Positions 45,997 through 54,548 of a DNA stretch of 64,000 nt are shown in pieces (the first letter of the stretch is position 1; each line of letters starts with the position of its first letter). This DNA comes from Candidatus Latescibacterota bacterium (GTDB taxonomy: Bacteria > Latescibacterota > UBA2968). Under the pieces are notes generated by a model. The model was given only the letters and a program-made list of their open reading frames with translations, was not told the DNA's origin and searched no databases. The stretch is from assembly GCA_022823725.1 (NCBI GenBank), contig JAJEHL010000002.1, positions 1 through 64,000 of the forward strand, in the 5' to 3' direction. The position numbers were made by a program, and so were the translations under genes.

Positions 45997-47004
45997 TCAG
46001 CCCAGCGTCTCTGGCCGCACCATCTCGCCCCGTTCGGCCGATGTATCGGCAGCGCATGCCGCCGCGAGAGAGTCGAAGGCATCTTCACCGGTCACCGCGA
46101 TCGGTGCATCGTTCACGACCGAATCGACAAACGCGTGAACGGCCCCCGCTATCCCCGACGCTGTACTGTTGTCCAAACCGCTTAAATCTTCCCAGTCCTC
46201 TGCCCCTTCGCGATAGACATGTGCTCCCACAATCATGCCTGCAGAAGCAACCACTCGGAACGTATCATCGAGAGAATTTGAACGCGGCCATCGCGCCTCA
46301 TAGGTCACCGTGACCTGACCCACGACGCCACCTGCAAACTGGAACAGGGCGGATGTTGTTTTATCTCTTGGGAACGCCAGATTGCCGAGCCGATTGGCAA
46401 AAGCACCGACAGACTCGACAGGTCGTCCTGCGTAATGTCGCGCAAGATCCACTTCGTGAATGCCCGAACCATTCAAGGCGCTCCGCCCCGCCTCTACCGA
46501 CGCATACCACGGCGAACGCGCAAATTGCCCGCGTTTGTCCTGGATCGCATCGATACGGAGGTGGATCAGATCGCCCACTTCGCCAGCATCGAGAATCGCT
46601 TTGATTCGCTTGACGCGCGGCCGGAACCTGCGCTCGTGCGCCACCATCACTTTCTTCCCCGTCGCCTTTGCCGCGGCCAAAATTGCACGCGCATCCTCGA
46701 GGTTCGTCGCAAGCGGTTTTGTCTGCAACACATGGGCGCCAGCCTCGAAGCAAGCCGTTGAATGTGGCCGATGGAGATGGTCGGGGGTCACAACACACAC
46801 CGCGTCGGGACGCTCCTTTTCGAGCATAACCTCAATCATCTCATAGATGGCATCCACCTCGTCGTGCTCCCTTTGAACCATTTCGGCTCGATCGGCGTCT
46901 GGATCCACCAGAACAAGCCTGTCTATATCCGGATGCCCAACCAGCGCACGAACGAAATGCTGCCCCAACCCAAGCCCTACAACTGCTGCCTTTATTGATC
47001 CCAT
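45997..47004 (-). CDS. Gfo/Idh/MocA-family oxidoreductase
   Basis: The 335-residue protein has an N-terminal Rossmann domain (AAVVGLGLGQHFVRALVGHP) and the family motif near HVLQTKPLATNLEDA, where E-K-P is replaced by T-K-P. The C-terminal substrate domain follows with GSGIHEVDLARHYAG, including the conserved His of the active site. Such enzymes use NAD(P) to oxidise or reduce sugars and inositols. AAGGAG precedes the ATG. Convergent with the amidohydrolase; the spacing is only seven bases. Confidence 0.9.
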   Translation of the reverse strand: MGSIKAAVVGLGLGQHFVRALVGHPDIDRLVLVDPDADRAEMVQREHDEVDAIYEMIEVMLEKERPDAVCVVTPDHLHRPHSTACFEAGAHVLQTKPLATNLEDARAILAAAKATGKKVMVAHERRFRPRVKRIKAILDAGEVGDLIHLRIDAIQDKRGQFARSPWYASVEAGRSALNGSGIHEVDLARHYAGRPVESVGAFANRLGNLAFPRDKTTSALFQFAGGVVGQVTVTYEARWPRSNSLDDTFRVVASAGMIVGAHVYREGAEDWEDLSGLDNSTASGIAGAVHAFVDSVVNDAPIAVTGEDAFDSLAAACAADTSAERGEMVRPETLG

Positions 47005-47140
47005 AACGTCTCCTTTTCGGAACGAAAAATCCAGGTAGTGGCCTAAAATATAGGAAAAACACCAAACCTATAAACAAAGTTTCTTGTTAGAGCCACAAAT
47101 TAAACGATTCAGCTCAAATCTTTCTTTTATGGATTAGCAA

Positions 47141-47172
47141 AAAGGCGACCCACCACATGGTAGATCGCCTTT
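47141..47172 (-). terminator. Terminator of the ZIP gene
   Basis: AAAGGCGA (47141-47148) pairs with TCGCCTTT (47165-47172), with ACC/GGT pairing in the middle. On the minus strand it is followed by a run of five T. It sits 26 bases after the ZIP stop codon. Confidence 0.75.
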
Positions 47173-47197
47173 CTCTTGGATTATCATATTTATTGCG

Positions 47198-48061
47198 TCA
47201 ATGCATCTCGTGCGTCTCCAACCCATGCACAGCTCCGGACTCGATGAAATACAACCCATACGCGAGCACAATCCCCATGAGGAAGCACACCGTGAGCTTG
47301 ACGCGATCATGACTGTGAAAATGTATTTCCGGCAACAAATCGCTCAGGGAAACACACAGAAACGCACCGGCGGCCAGGACCAGCACATAACCGACCACCT
47401 CTTCCTCCCAATGTCCCAGAAGCCCAATCCCCCAAAAAGTCAACAAAGCCACCACCGGACAGAGCATAGCGAACCCGACATTGACTGCTATACGAGCACG
47501 AAGGCTATGACCGGCGGCCTGCAACAAACCGATAATAGAAAACGCGTCGAGTGGCTTGTGCAAAAGAATCGCAAGAAACACCCCGAGTCCCGCCAAACCG
47601 GCTTCACCTTCATGTATTTCGCCAACCCGAATGCTGGTACCCAGAGCGATCCCCTCGGTCACTGTATGCAACCCCAGCCCCAGACCGATACTGATCAGCC
47701 GCCTCTTGGAACTGCTGTGTTCATGCTCGTGTTCATGCTCGTGGGGGAAATCATCTGCTTCGTCGCCAAATTCGTGCTGATGAAAATTGAAGATACGCAA
47801 CAACAACACCATCAGTATGATGCCAAACATCATCAAACCCACGGCTTTTTCGACAGCACCAGGACCGGGAATCAATACCAGACCGTGCGGCAGGAGATGA
47901 TACAGCGCGACGCCAAGGATGAACCCCGCAACAAAACTCATCACCATCTGGATGCGCGTATGCGTCATCGTAACAATTGCCGGCAAATATCCACCGAGCA
48001 AAGACGCGGCAAGAATAGCGAGGGCATATCCCAACAAAAGTATGAGAAAATTCGAATCCAC
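47198..48061 (-). CDS. ZIP-family metal transporter
   Basis: GTG start; 287 residues with eight membrane helices. The ZIP signatures are LGLHTVTEGIALGTS in helix 4 (H132) and LLHKPLDAFSIIGLL in helix 5, where the usual HxxPEG/HELGDF is HKPLDAF. The cytoplasmic loop between helices 3 and 4 has an acidic His-rich run HEHEHEHEH (107-115), a feature of metal binding. ZIP proteins bring divalent metals, mostly zinc or iron, into the cytoplasm. It lies at the end of the metal island (RND efflux, SPFH-permease fusion) and has its own terminator at 47141-47172. Confidence 0.9.
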   Translation of the reverse strand: MDSNFLILLLGYALAILAASLLGGYLPAIVTMTHTRIQMVMSFVAGFILGVALYHLLPHGLVLIPGPGAVEKAVGLMMFGIILMVLLLRIFNFHQHEFGDEADDFPHEHEHEHEHSSSKRRLISIGLGLGLHTVTEGIALGTSIRVGEIHEGEAGLAGLGVFLAILLHKPLDAFSIIGLLQAAGHSLRARIAVNVGFAMLCPVVALLTFWGIGLLGHWEEEVVGYVLVLAAGAFLCVSLSDLLPEIHFHSHDRVKLTVCFLMGIVLAYGLYFIESGAVHGLETHEMH

Positions 48062-48200
48062 AGTTTTAAACCAGAACCTGACTCACAATAATCTGAGATG
48101 GGGTAGAATGGATGAGGGGAATTAGAAAGGATGATAGAAAAATGGCAGGACAGGTATTTCCGGCACGCAATAAGACATTGGATCATTAAACTCTTATGCG

Positions 48201-48689
48201 TTAGAAGAAAATGATCAACAGAATAATACTGCTCAATCCACCAAGCAGAAATCCCACAGCACTGACAATACCGGCCGCCGTAGCGTAATCGGCGAGGCGA
48301 AAAGTCTGTTCTTCTACCGTAAACATCACCTGTGTTCGATCAATCTCGCCATCGACAAACCGTTTCAATGCATTCTCTGCACCGTGAGCCTCCTTTACCG
48401 AGACTACGGCGACCATGATCATAGCCATAGCTGATGCAAGCGTTCCCACCGCAAACATGAGCAACGTTAGCAAGGAAGCCCAGTGATAAGCGGGATCTTC
48501 ACCACCCGTGGATGCACTCATAAAACCGATAATCAACGCGGCACCACCTGCATTGCCAAACAACAACAGGCGTGCTGTCTCGGTAATCATCCTGAACATG
48601 GTACCGCGCCGCAAAGCAACAACCTTATAAAGCTCGCGCAACCACTCTTCGCCGATCTCTTCGACAGAAAATTCGTCTATATTCTTCAA
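48201..48689 (-). CDS. Small three-helix membrane protein
   Basis: TTG start at 48689 with AAGGAG seven bases before; it overlaps the TGA of the upstream binding-protein gene. 162 residues with a soluble N-terminal region (about 1-38) and three membrane helices (about 40-60, 69-97, 136-162). The charged loop between helix 2 and 3 contains VDGEIDRTQVMFTVEEQTF. I do not recognise it. Coupling with the binding protein suggests that it may be that protein's membrane partner. Confidence 0.6.
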   Translation of the reverse strand: MKNIDEFSVEEIGEEWLRELYKVVALRRGTMFRMITETARLLLFGNAGGAALIIGFMSASTGGEDPAYHWASLLTLLMFAVGTLASAMAMIMVAVVSVKEAHGAENALKRFVDGEIDRTQVMFTVEEQTFRLADYATAAGIVSAVGFLLGGLSSIILLIIFF

Positions 48690-49861
48690 GGATGATTCTC
48701 CTTTTCAGAATGATCGTCACCCAAATGGATCAACCTGATGTAGCTTGAACCCGCATTCTCACCGGATTTAAAATGAATGACCCAATCGCCAATCACGAAA
48801 GGCTTGGCTGGGGACATTGCATCTTTCAAGAACTGTTCTCGCGTCAACTCATTGCCCATACGATCCAACACAGCGATGAGATATCGGCCCAATATATAAC
48901 CCTCCAGACATACCTCATTAAATGGGTGCTGGTGGTCTTCCGATGACAATCTTATGGCTTGTTGAAACTGTCGCACAATCTGACTATCCAGATTTTGTGC
49001 GTCTGGCATCACCTCGGTCACCACGATCCTATCACTCGGCGAATGGATCCGCTTCTCCAACTCGCGGGATAAAACAAAGGACAGATTGGCTATGATGTAT
49101 TTATGTCCCAGAGAATTGGCCAGATTGATGATTTCCGCATTGGCGGCATAGGCTCCCACTATCAGAATGGCGTCCAGATCGGCTTTATCCAATGCGAACA
49201 GGCTCGCATGGACGGCATGTGTATTCCGCGAGTAGGAGGTCTTCGCCAGTATGGGAAGGTCGCGGCTATCGAGAATCTCCTTGTAGTTCCTCAAGACGGA
49301 ACGCCCGAACGCATCATCCTGATATATAATACCGAAACGACTTTTGCCGAGATCGTCAATCATGTGATGCACCAGTTCATAGATCTCGTCAAAGTAACCA
49401 GCTCTCAGATTGATGATGTGTGGATACTTTTTAGCCTCGCGCAAAAAGTCGGCCCCCGTAAACGGTCCCACAAAGGGAATCTGAGCCGTTCGCAGCACTG
49501 GAACAATGCGCTTGGCAGTCGGCGTTCCCACGCCACCGATGACGGCAAACATATTGTTTTCGGAAACGAATCTCTCTGCATTTGCGGCTGCCAGATCAGG
49601 CTCGTACGCGTCATCTAAAGAAATGAGCCTCAACAACCTGCCATACACTCCGCCACGATCATTCTGTTCCTGAAAAGCGGTCAAAATGCCGGCTCGATAC
49701 CACAAACCCAAATTTTTGTTCGGACCCGAGAAACAGGCGGTTTGTCCGAATACAATCGTACTATCAGTAACTCCCGGAGCCGCCGCCGAGGGCAGGGTGA
49801 GCACCAGCAGGATAAGACAGGAAGCTATGCCCGTCGATGTAAGCTTATTGAGCAGACTCAC
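48686..49861 (-). CDS. Orphan periplasmic binding protein (LivJ-type)
   Basis: GTG start at 49861 with AAGGAG eight bases upstream; 391 residues. A signal peptide (VSLLNKLTSTGIASCLILLV...) ends near SAAAP. The mature protein is a type I periplasmic binding fold: STIVFGQTACFSGPNKNLGL, FAVIGGVGTPTAKRIVPVLR, GIIYQDDAFGRSVLRNYKEI and AILIVGAYAANAEIINLAN. This is the Peripla_BP_6/LivJ family. No LivHMGF transporter genes are nearby; it sits between the HflK-like and a small membrane protein gene. It may be a sensor or adaptor rather than a transporter component. Overlap with HflK-like: 17 bases. Confidence 0.85.
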   Translation of the reverse strand: MSLLNKLTSTGIASCLILLVLTLPSAAAPGVTDSTIVFGQTACFSGPNKNLGLWYRAGILTAFQEQNDRGGVYGRLLRLISLDDAYEPDLAAANAERFVSENNMFAVIGGVGTPTAKRIVPVLRTAQIPFVGPFTGADFLREAKKYPHIINLRAGYFDEIYELVHHMIDDLGKSRFGIIYQDDAFGRSVLRNYKEILDSRDLPILAKTSYSRNTHAVHASLFALDKADLDAILIVGAYAANAEIINLANSLGHKYIIANLSFVLSRELEKRIHSPSDRIVVTEVMPDAQNLDSQIVRQFQQAIRLSSEDHQHPFNEVCLEGYILGRYLIAVLDRMGNELTREQFLKDAMSPAKPFVIGDWVIHFKSGENAGSSYIRLIHLGDDHSEKENHP

Positions 49862-51173
49862 TTTTTTTCTCCTTATCCACAGTTTTGCTGCTGTCCTGCC
49901 TGCTTTCAGCAGCTTTCGTCTCAATCACCGCCTGCTGGTCTGCCTGTCGCACGGTGGTCTGGGGATGGGTTGACGTGTGCTCATGAGAAAATACACTGGG
50001 CATGTCGAATATTAGTGATCTCATATTGGCGACCCTCTGGTGATGGCGTTCCACGCGTCTTTTGTGGAATTGCCCGTCCAGCAAGTGTTTGTCCTCACCG
50101 ACATTTTCAAAAGTATGTGTATCCTGCTGCCGCGCCGTTGAAAAAGAGGGCCTCTCGATAGACGGGCCGTCAACCGGAGACGCGTCCAGCAACATATCTA
50201 CGGGTGTATGCGCCGCGAGACCTTCTATCATATTGATATCGATTGTCGCCTCATTGCGGGGATTGACCGCCGACAGACTCGCTTCTGAGAAGATCGTGCG
50301 CATGCGCTGCCAGTACCGCGTGATAGCCACTTGCGTTCGTTGACTTTTGTACTCGGCGAGCAGAGCGAGGAATGCGTCGGCACTGCTTTGAGCCTGCACA
50401 ATGCGTTCCCCTGCCCTGGCACGGGCATCCATCACCACTGCCTCTGCCTGTCCCCTGCTGTGCGCGAGCATCTTCTCCCGGGTGCGGTTGGCATTGCTCT
50501 CTGCTTGCGCACGCTCGGCAATCGCATCGTTGACATCCCGGAATGCAGCAATCGTTTCTTCAATCGGGCTTATATCAACGATGTTGAGAGAAACGACCTC
50601 TACGCCAACATCGTATCCTTCAAGAAGATTGGTAATCTCGTGCAGCAGGTGGTGTTGAATGATATTGCGGTTGGAAGTCAGGATCAAATCAATAAAATTC
50701 TGCCCCATGATATTGATCAACTCTTCCCGCAAGAGCATAGAGACCACCTCAAGAGGATCGACAGTTGCATACAGAAAATTTCTCAGATTATCGATCCGGT
50801 ATTGAAGGGCGATATCCACCTCAAACAGATTCGTGTCCCCAGACAATATTGTAAAATTGGCTGTGCCGCCGCTCTTACTGGCTATCTGGTGCTGGACGAT
50901 CCGCTTGACCTTGCGAATCTGAACTTCGTCAATAACGGGGATGCAGTAGCGTATCCCGGGACCGATATTCATACTGACCACCCTGCCGAAACGCAGAACC
51001 ACAGCCTCTTCCTCTTTCTTTACGATATAGAACCCGCTACCCAACACCACAGCGAGGACAATCGCGACGAGCACCGTGATGATTCGCCTTTTGGGATACT
51101 GCCCAACGAAATCAAAAGCGGCGTAGATCATGCGCGTACTGCGCGGTAATGGTTGTTGTTCGTTCATCGTCAT
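49845..51173 (-). CDS. HflK-like SPFH (band 7) protein with long C-terminus
   Basis: The 442-residue protein has an N-terminal membrane helix (about 29-51) and an SPFH domain (about 52-290), with IALQYRIDNLRNFLYATVDP and LEGYDVGVEVVSLNIVDISP characteristic of HflK. The proline/His-rich C-terminal tail of about 130 residues (from RPSFSTARQQD) is unusual. HflK and HflC form a membrane cage around FtsH in E. coli. Here it follows an HflC-like gene and the SPFH-permease fusion. It overlaps the orphan binding-protein gene by 17 bases. The start may be the second Met (51167). Confidence 0.8.
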   Translation of the reverse strand: MTMNEQQPLPRSTRMIYAAFDFVGQYPKRRIITVLVAIVLAVVLGSGFYIVKKEEEAVVLRFGRVVSMNIGPGIRYCIPVIDEVQIRKVKRIVQHQIASKSGGTANFTILSGDTNLFEVDIALQYRIDNLRNFLYATVDPLEVVSMLLREELINIMGQNFIDLILTSNRNIIQHHLLHEITNLLEGYDVGVEVVSLNIVDISPIEETIAAFRDVNDAIAERAQAESNANRTREKMLAHSRGQAEAVVMDARARAGERIVQAQSSADAFLALLAEYKSQRTQVAITRYWQRMRTIFSEASLSAVNPRNEATIDINMIEGLAAHTPVDMLLDASPVDGPSIERPSFSTARQQDTHTFENVGEDKHLLDGQFHKRRVERHHQRVANMRSLIFDMPSVFSHEHTSTHPQTTVRQADQQAVIETKAAESRQDSSKTVDKEKKSESAQ

Positions 51174-51182
51174 AGCCCCATA

Positions 51183-52070
51183 TTACCTGGGTATAGATTT
51201 GCTGTCCAGATATTTGAATAATTCACTGTCTGCGGGCAGCATAAGCGTCGTATTTTTATCGATGATCAGATCGTAGCTGTCGAGTGCGCGGATAAACTTG
51301 TAAAACTCCGGATCTTCCCGATAGGCTTTGCCCAGCAATGCCATAGCCTGAGCCTCGGCATTGCCGAGAATAGTCGTTGCTTCCGCGTGGGCGTCAGCCA
51401 TAATTTTTTCGTGCTCATTGATGGCAAGCGCCTCGATGGTTATCGCCTTCTCTTCTCCCTCGCTGCGATAGCGGGTGGCAATGCGCGCACGCTCGGAAAT
51501 CATTCGCTGGATCACACTCGGCCGGTTCTCCACCGGCAAAGTGTATTCGACGATACCGACCCTTATCACCTCAATCCCATAGTTGGCTTTGGCAATCGGT
51601 GCGATCCTGTTGTGCATTTCGCGGCACGCCTCGTGCAGGTCTTCGTGCTCCAGCCCCAGACTGATAAACGCATCGCGTGCCCTATTGCTGATGACAATAC
51701 CGCTACTCGCAAAATAGAGTTCCCGCAAACGCTCAACGGCATTTACATCGGTTCGGATGGCTTCGACATACTTGATGGGATCACTGATACGCCACATCGT
51801 ATAACCGTCAACCAGGACATTCTTCTGGTCTTCCGTAATCAACTCGTGGGTAAGGCCATTGAGTATCTGGATGCGTCGCTCAACCTTGTATATCTTCGAT
51901 ATTGGCCACGGCCATTTGACATGCAACCCGGGTTCTTTGACGGGCGGCGCGATTTTGCCAAAGTTGGTCAACACGCCTTGTTGCGTTTCATGGATAGTGT
52001 AAAAACAGCTATACGCGATTAAACCAACAAAAACCACGACAATAGCTGTGACAATTCTTTTAAAAGTCAT
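51183..52070 (-). CDS. HflC-like SPFH (band 7) protein
   Basis: The 295-residue protein has a membrane helix near the N-terminus (residues 5-22) followed by an SPFH domain with GKIAPPVKEPGLHVKWPWPI. The C-terminal EDPEFYKFIRALDSYDLIID followed by NTTLMLPADSELFKYL is the HflC signature. GGGAG precedes the ATG. In E. coli the order is hflK-hflC; here HflC-like is first. It is encoded sixteen bases after the fusion gene and probably forms a hetero-oligomeric SPFH ring with the HflK-like protein. Confidence 0.85.
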   Translation of the reverse strand: MTFKRIVTAIVVVFVGLIAYSCFYTIHETQQGVLTNFGKIAPPVKEPGLHVKWPWPISKIYKVERRIQILNGLTHELITEDQKNVLVDGYTMWRISDPIKYVEAIRTDVNAVERLRELYFASSGIVISNRARDAFISLGLEHEDLHEACREMHNRIAPIAKANYGIEVIRVGIVEYTLPVENRPSVIQRMISERARIATRYRSEGEEKAITIEALAINEHEKIMADAHAEATTILGNAEAQAMALLGKAYREDPEFYKFIRALDSYDLIIDKNTTLMLPADSELFKYLDSKSIPR

Positions 52071-52085
52071 AATATTTTCTCCCTA

Positions 52086-54437
52086 TCAGTGCTGGGCGTT
52101 CGCGTTTGTCTTCGCCGACTTACTCTTCCACAGCGCGACCTTTTCGAGACTCCGCTTATTGGGAACGATAATTTTCGCATTGCCAGAAAGCGCGGTTTCC
52201 AGCTTCTCCCGCCATAACATGGTCTGGAGAACATTGGGCGCGCGATTCACTGCCCTGGCCACGACTTTTATCGCATCAGCTTCAGCGGCAGAAGTGGTCA
52301 CTTTTCTAAACGCTTCGCCACTCGCCTGTTCCACTTCGTAAATCGCATTTCCATGGGCACGGGGAACTAACGACGTCAGAAAACGCTGGGCATTGATGAT
52401 AATCCTCTCTCGATCTTCCTGAGAACTCGAGATTTCCCGAAAAGCACTCATTGTTTCCGCCGCCGGGTTAATACGCACCAGATTTACATCGATCAGTTCA
52501 ATACTCTCGAACACCGGGCGCGACGCCTCGACAGTACCCGCAAACAAATCTCTGACATGTTGCTCCAGACTTGCGCGATGAAAACTGAGCAGATGATCCA
52601 GATTGCGGGCGGATATGAACTCGCGCAGATGATCCTTGATGGCATCTTGAATGATCTGTTGCGGATTCTGGATCTGGTAATGATAAGTATAGGGATCCTT
52701 TACGCGATACTGCGTATTGATGGTGAGTGCGAGGATGTTCAAATCGCCCGAAATCAATTCGTACGGATTCGGGTTTGTGATGTACTTCACTTCTTTCACC
52801 GGCCATTTATCCACCTGCACAAAGGGACGGGGCGCGAGATAGGACAACCCCGGCTGCAGGTCTCGCCAATAGACCGCGCCGAACAAACGACCATAGCCCA
52901 CATGCCCGGGAGGAATCACTGTAAAACCGCTACCGAGGAACAGAGCGATCAACAGACCGTAGAACGCCTTTCCCAATGGCGTGGAGGGGGCAATAATGCC
53001 CACAAAAGAACGGTTGCGCGTCACGCGGCTCCAGAACTCTTTCCAGGGCCTGGACACAGGGCGAAGATTGAGCAATAAATCCTCGTAGCCGCTCTTAAAA
53101 GCACCTGCGCGGAACCGCCAGATAATCAGCGCGATCAGGGCAATAGCACTGCCCCATTGGATGAGTTGAATAGTCGTTGACTCCGAGGGACCGAGATACA
53201 GGGGAACCGTCACGCCAATAGCGATAAGCACAATATCGATTATAATGCCCAGAGCAACGGTAACAGCGATCACCGATGACACATAGATGGTTGCAAAGCG
53301 CGCTCCGAACTGACTGACGATAATCGCGATAGTACCCGTATTGGTCGCCGGTCCGGTCATAAGAAAAATCAGTGCCGCACCAGGGCTAAATCCCCTGGCG
53401 ACCAGCGCGGCAGCGATCGGAGTGCTCGCAGACGCGCAGATATAGAGAGGAACGCCAACCAGCACCATAACGGGATAGGACAACCAGCGCGCATACTCAT
53501 TTGACATCAAATCGCTCGGAATCACCAGGTAAAGCACGCCGCCCAGTGCGACGCCCACGAGCAACGCAAACAAAATATCGTCCGCTATCTCGACAAAGCC
53601 ATAGCGGAAAATATGCCTGACGATCTCCTTAAAATTCAAATCGTGTTTATATTTGGACGGGTCATCCTCAGAAGCTGTTTTATCCTCAGCCGGAAGCATG
53701 TCGCGATAAAAATCCGGTTTTACCCACGATCCGAATTTGTGCTGACTAACCACCTCGGTAAGCCCCTTCAACCAGGAATAAAACAACGCCTTCAACTGTG
53801 AGGGACTGACGTAGCAATCATCGCTCCCGGGCACCAGAGGTTCGTGTCCATGATCGTGATCGTGGCCGTGACTATGACCGTGCCCATGATCGTGGTCGTG
53901 ACTATGTCCATGGTCGTGATCATGGTCGTGGTCATGATCGTGGTCATGATCGTGCTCTCTCGCCCTGGCCTCGTCGCTATCATCTCGTATGAGACCGATG
54001 CAAAAAATACCGGCGACAACCGCGGTAATAAAACTGATAACGGGCCTGACAACAGCAGCGATAAATCCAAAAAACGCGTTCGTGACCAGAATTGAGTCCG
54101 CACCTGTTTCCGGTGCCGTAATCAAAAAAGACATACAGGAAGAACGGGACGCGCCCTTATTGCGCATCTCGGCAACTACTGGCACAACCGAGCAACTGCA
54201 AAGCGGCACGGGCACGCCGACAGCAGCACTTGTACTCACGGATTTCAAGCTATCTTCGCGCAACCACCGCAAAATGGCCTCACGCGAGATAAATACGTGA
54301 ATCAGACCAGAAAGAAACAGCCCCAGCATTAGCATTGGTGCTAACAACAGAAACGACATCAAGAGAAAGTCGAAGAAACTGGTCAATATTTGTATTAAGC
54401 CAATACTTGTATTAATTGGAGCATCAATAGCCCTCAC
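52086..54437 (-). CDS. Permease–SPFH fusion with His-rich loop
   Basis: GTG start (uncertain); 783 residues. Residues 1-460 are a membrane permease of the SO_0444/ArsP (DUF318) type, with VPVPLCSCSVVPVVAEMRNK (CSCS 80-83) and a second half with LYICASASTPIAAALVARGF and MTGPATNTGTIAI (360-372). A His/Asp-rich loop (162-198) lies between, as in metal carriers. After a new membrane helix (about 489-509), residues 510-745 form an SPFH (band 7) domain like HflK. The permease family moves metals, arsenic or Cu/Zn. The fusion with SPFH is unusual and its function is unknown. HflC-like and HflK-like genes follow at once. It has its own promoter at 54493-54521. Confidence 0.8.
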   Translation of the reverse strand: MRAIDAPINTSIGLIQILTSFFDFLLMSFLLLAPMLMLGLFLSGLIHVFISREAILRWLREDSLKSVSTSAAVGVPVPLCSCSVVPVVAEMRNKGASRSSCMSFLITAPETGADSILVTNAFFGFIAAVVRPVISFITAVVAGIFCIGLIRDDSDEARAREHDHDHDHDHDHDHDHGHSHDHDHGHGHSHGHDHDHGHEPLVPGSDDCYVSPSQLKALFYSWLKGLTEVVSQHKFGSWVKPDFYRDMLPAEDKTASEDDPSKYKHDLNFKEIVRHIFRYGFVEIADDILFALLVGVALGGVLYLVIPSDLMSNEYARWLSYPVMVLVGVPLYICASASTPIAAALVARGFSPGAALIFLMTGPATNTGTIAIIVSQFGARFATIYVSSVIAVTVALGIIIDIVLIAIGVTVPLYLGPSESTTIQLIQWGSAIALIALIIWRFRAGAFKSGYEDLLLNLRPVSRPWKEFWSRVTRNRSFVGIIAPSTPLGKAFYGLLIALFLGSGFTVIPPGHVGYGRLFGAVYWRDLQPGLSYLAPRPFVQVDKWPVKEVKYITNPNPYELISGDLNILALTINTQYRVKDPYTYHYQIQNPQQIIQDAIKDHLREFISARNLDHLLSFHRASLEQHVRDLFAGTVEASRPVFESIELIDVNLVRINPAAETMSAFREISSSQEDRERIIINAQRFLTSLVPRAHGNAIYEVEQASGEAFRKVTTSAAEADAIKVVARAVNRAPNVLQTMLWREKLETALSGNAKIIVPNKRSLEKVALWKSKSAKTNANAQH
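53844..53954. repeat. Tandem CAT/GAT codon repeat (His-Asp loop)
   Basis: This low-complexity stretch encodes the HDHDHDH...GHSHGH loop of the fusion protein. The DNA repeats with a six-base period (GTGATC/GTCATG). It is a slippage-prone coding repeat, not a CRISPR array. Confidence 0.9.
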
Positions 54438-54492
54438 CTCCTCCGATGGGAAGCGTGTGTTTTAGCTACATTCGTTAGATAATGTACGTCAG

Positions 54493-54521
54493 ATTATAAC
54501 GTAATATCTCCTGCGCTGCAA
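54493..54521 (-). promoter_or_regulatory. Promoter of the SPFH-permease gene
   Basis: On the minus strand TTGCAG (54516-54521) and TATAAT (54493-54498) are 17 bases apart. The -10 is perfect and the -35 weak. An imperfect dyad CGTTAGATAAT / ATTATAACG (54473-54501) overlaps the -10 and could be an operator. Confidence 0.55.
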
Positions 54522-54548
54522 GAACTAACGATAATGGCGGACAATCAT

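Noticed and set aside
53844-53954. Regular repeats that might suggest a CRISPR or other array
   Set aside because: They are His/Asp codons in the fusion protein with no spacers; the frame is preserved throughout.
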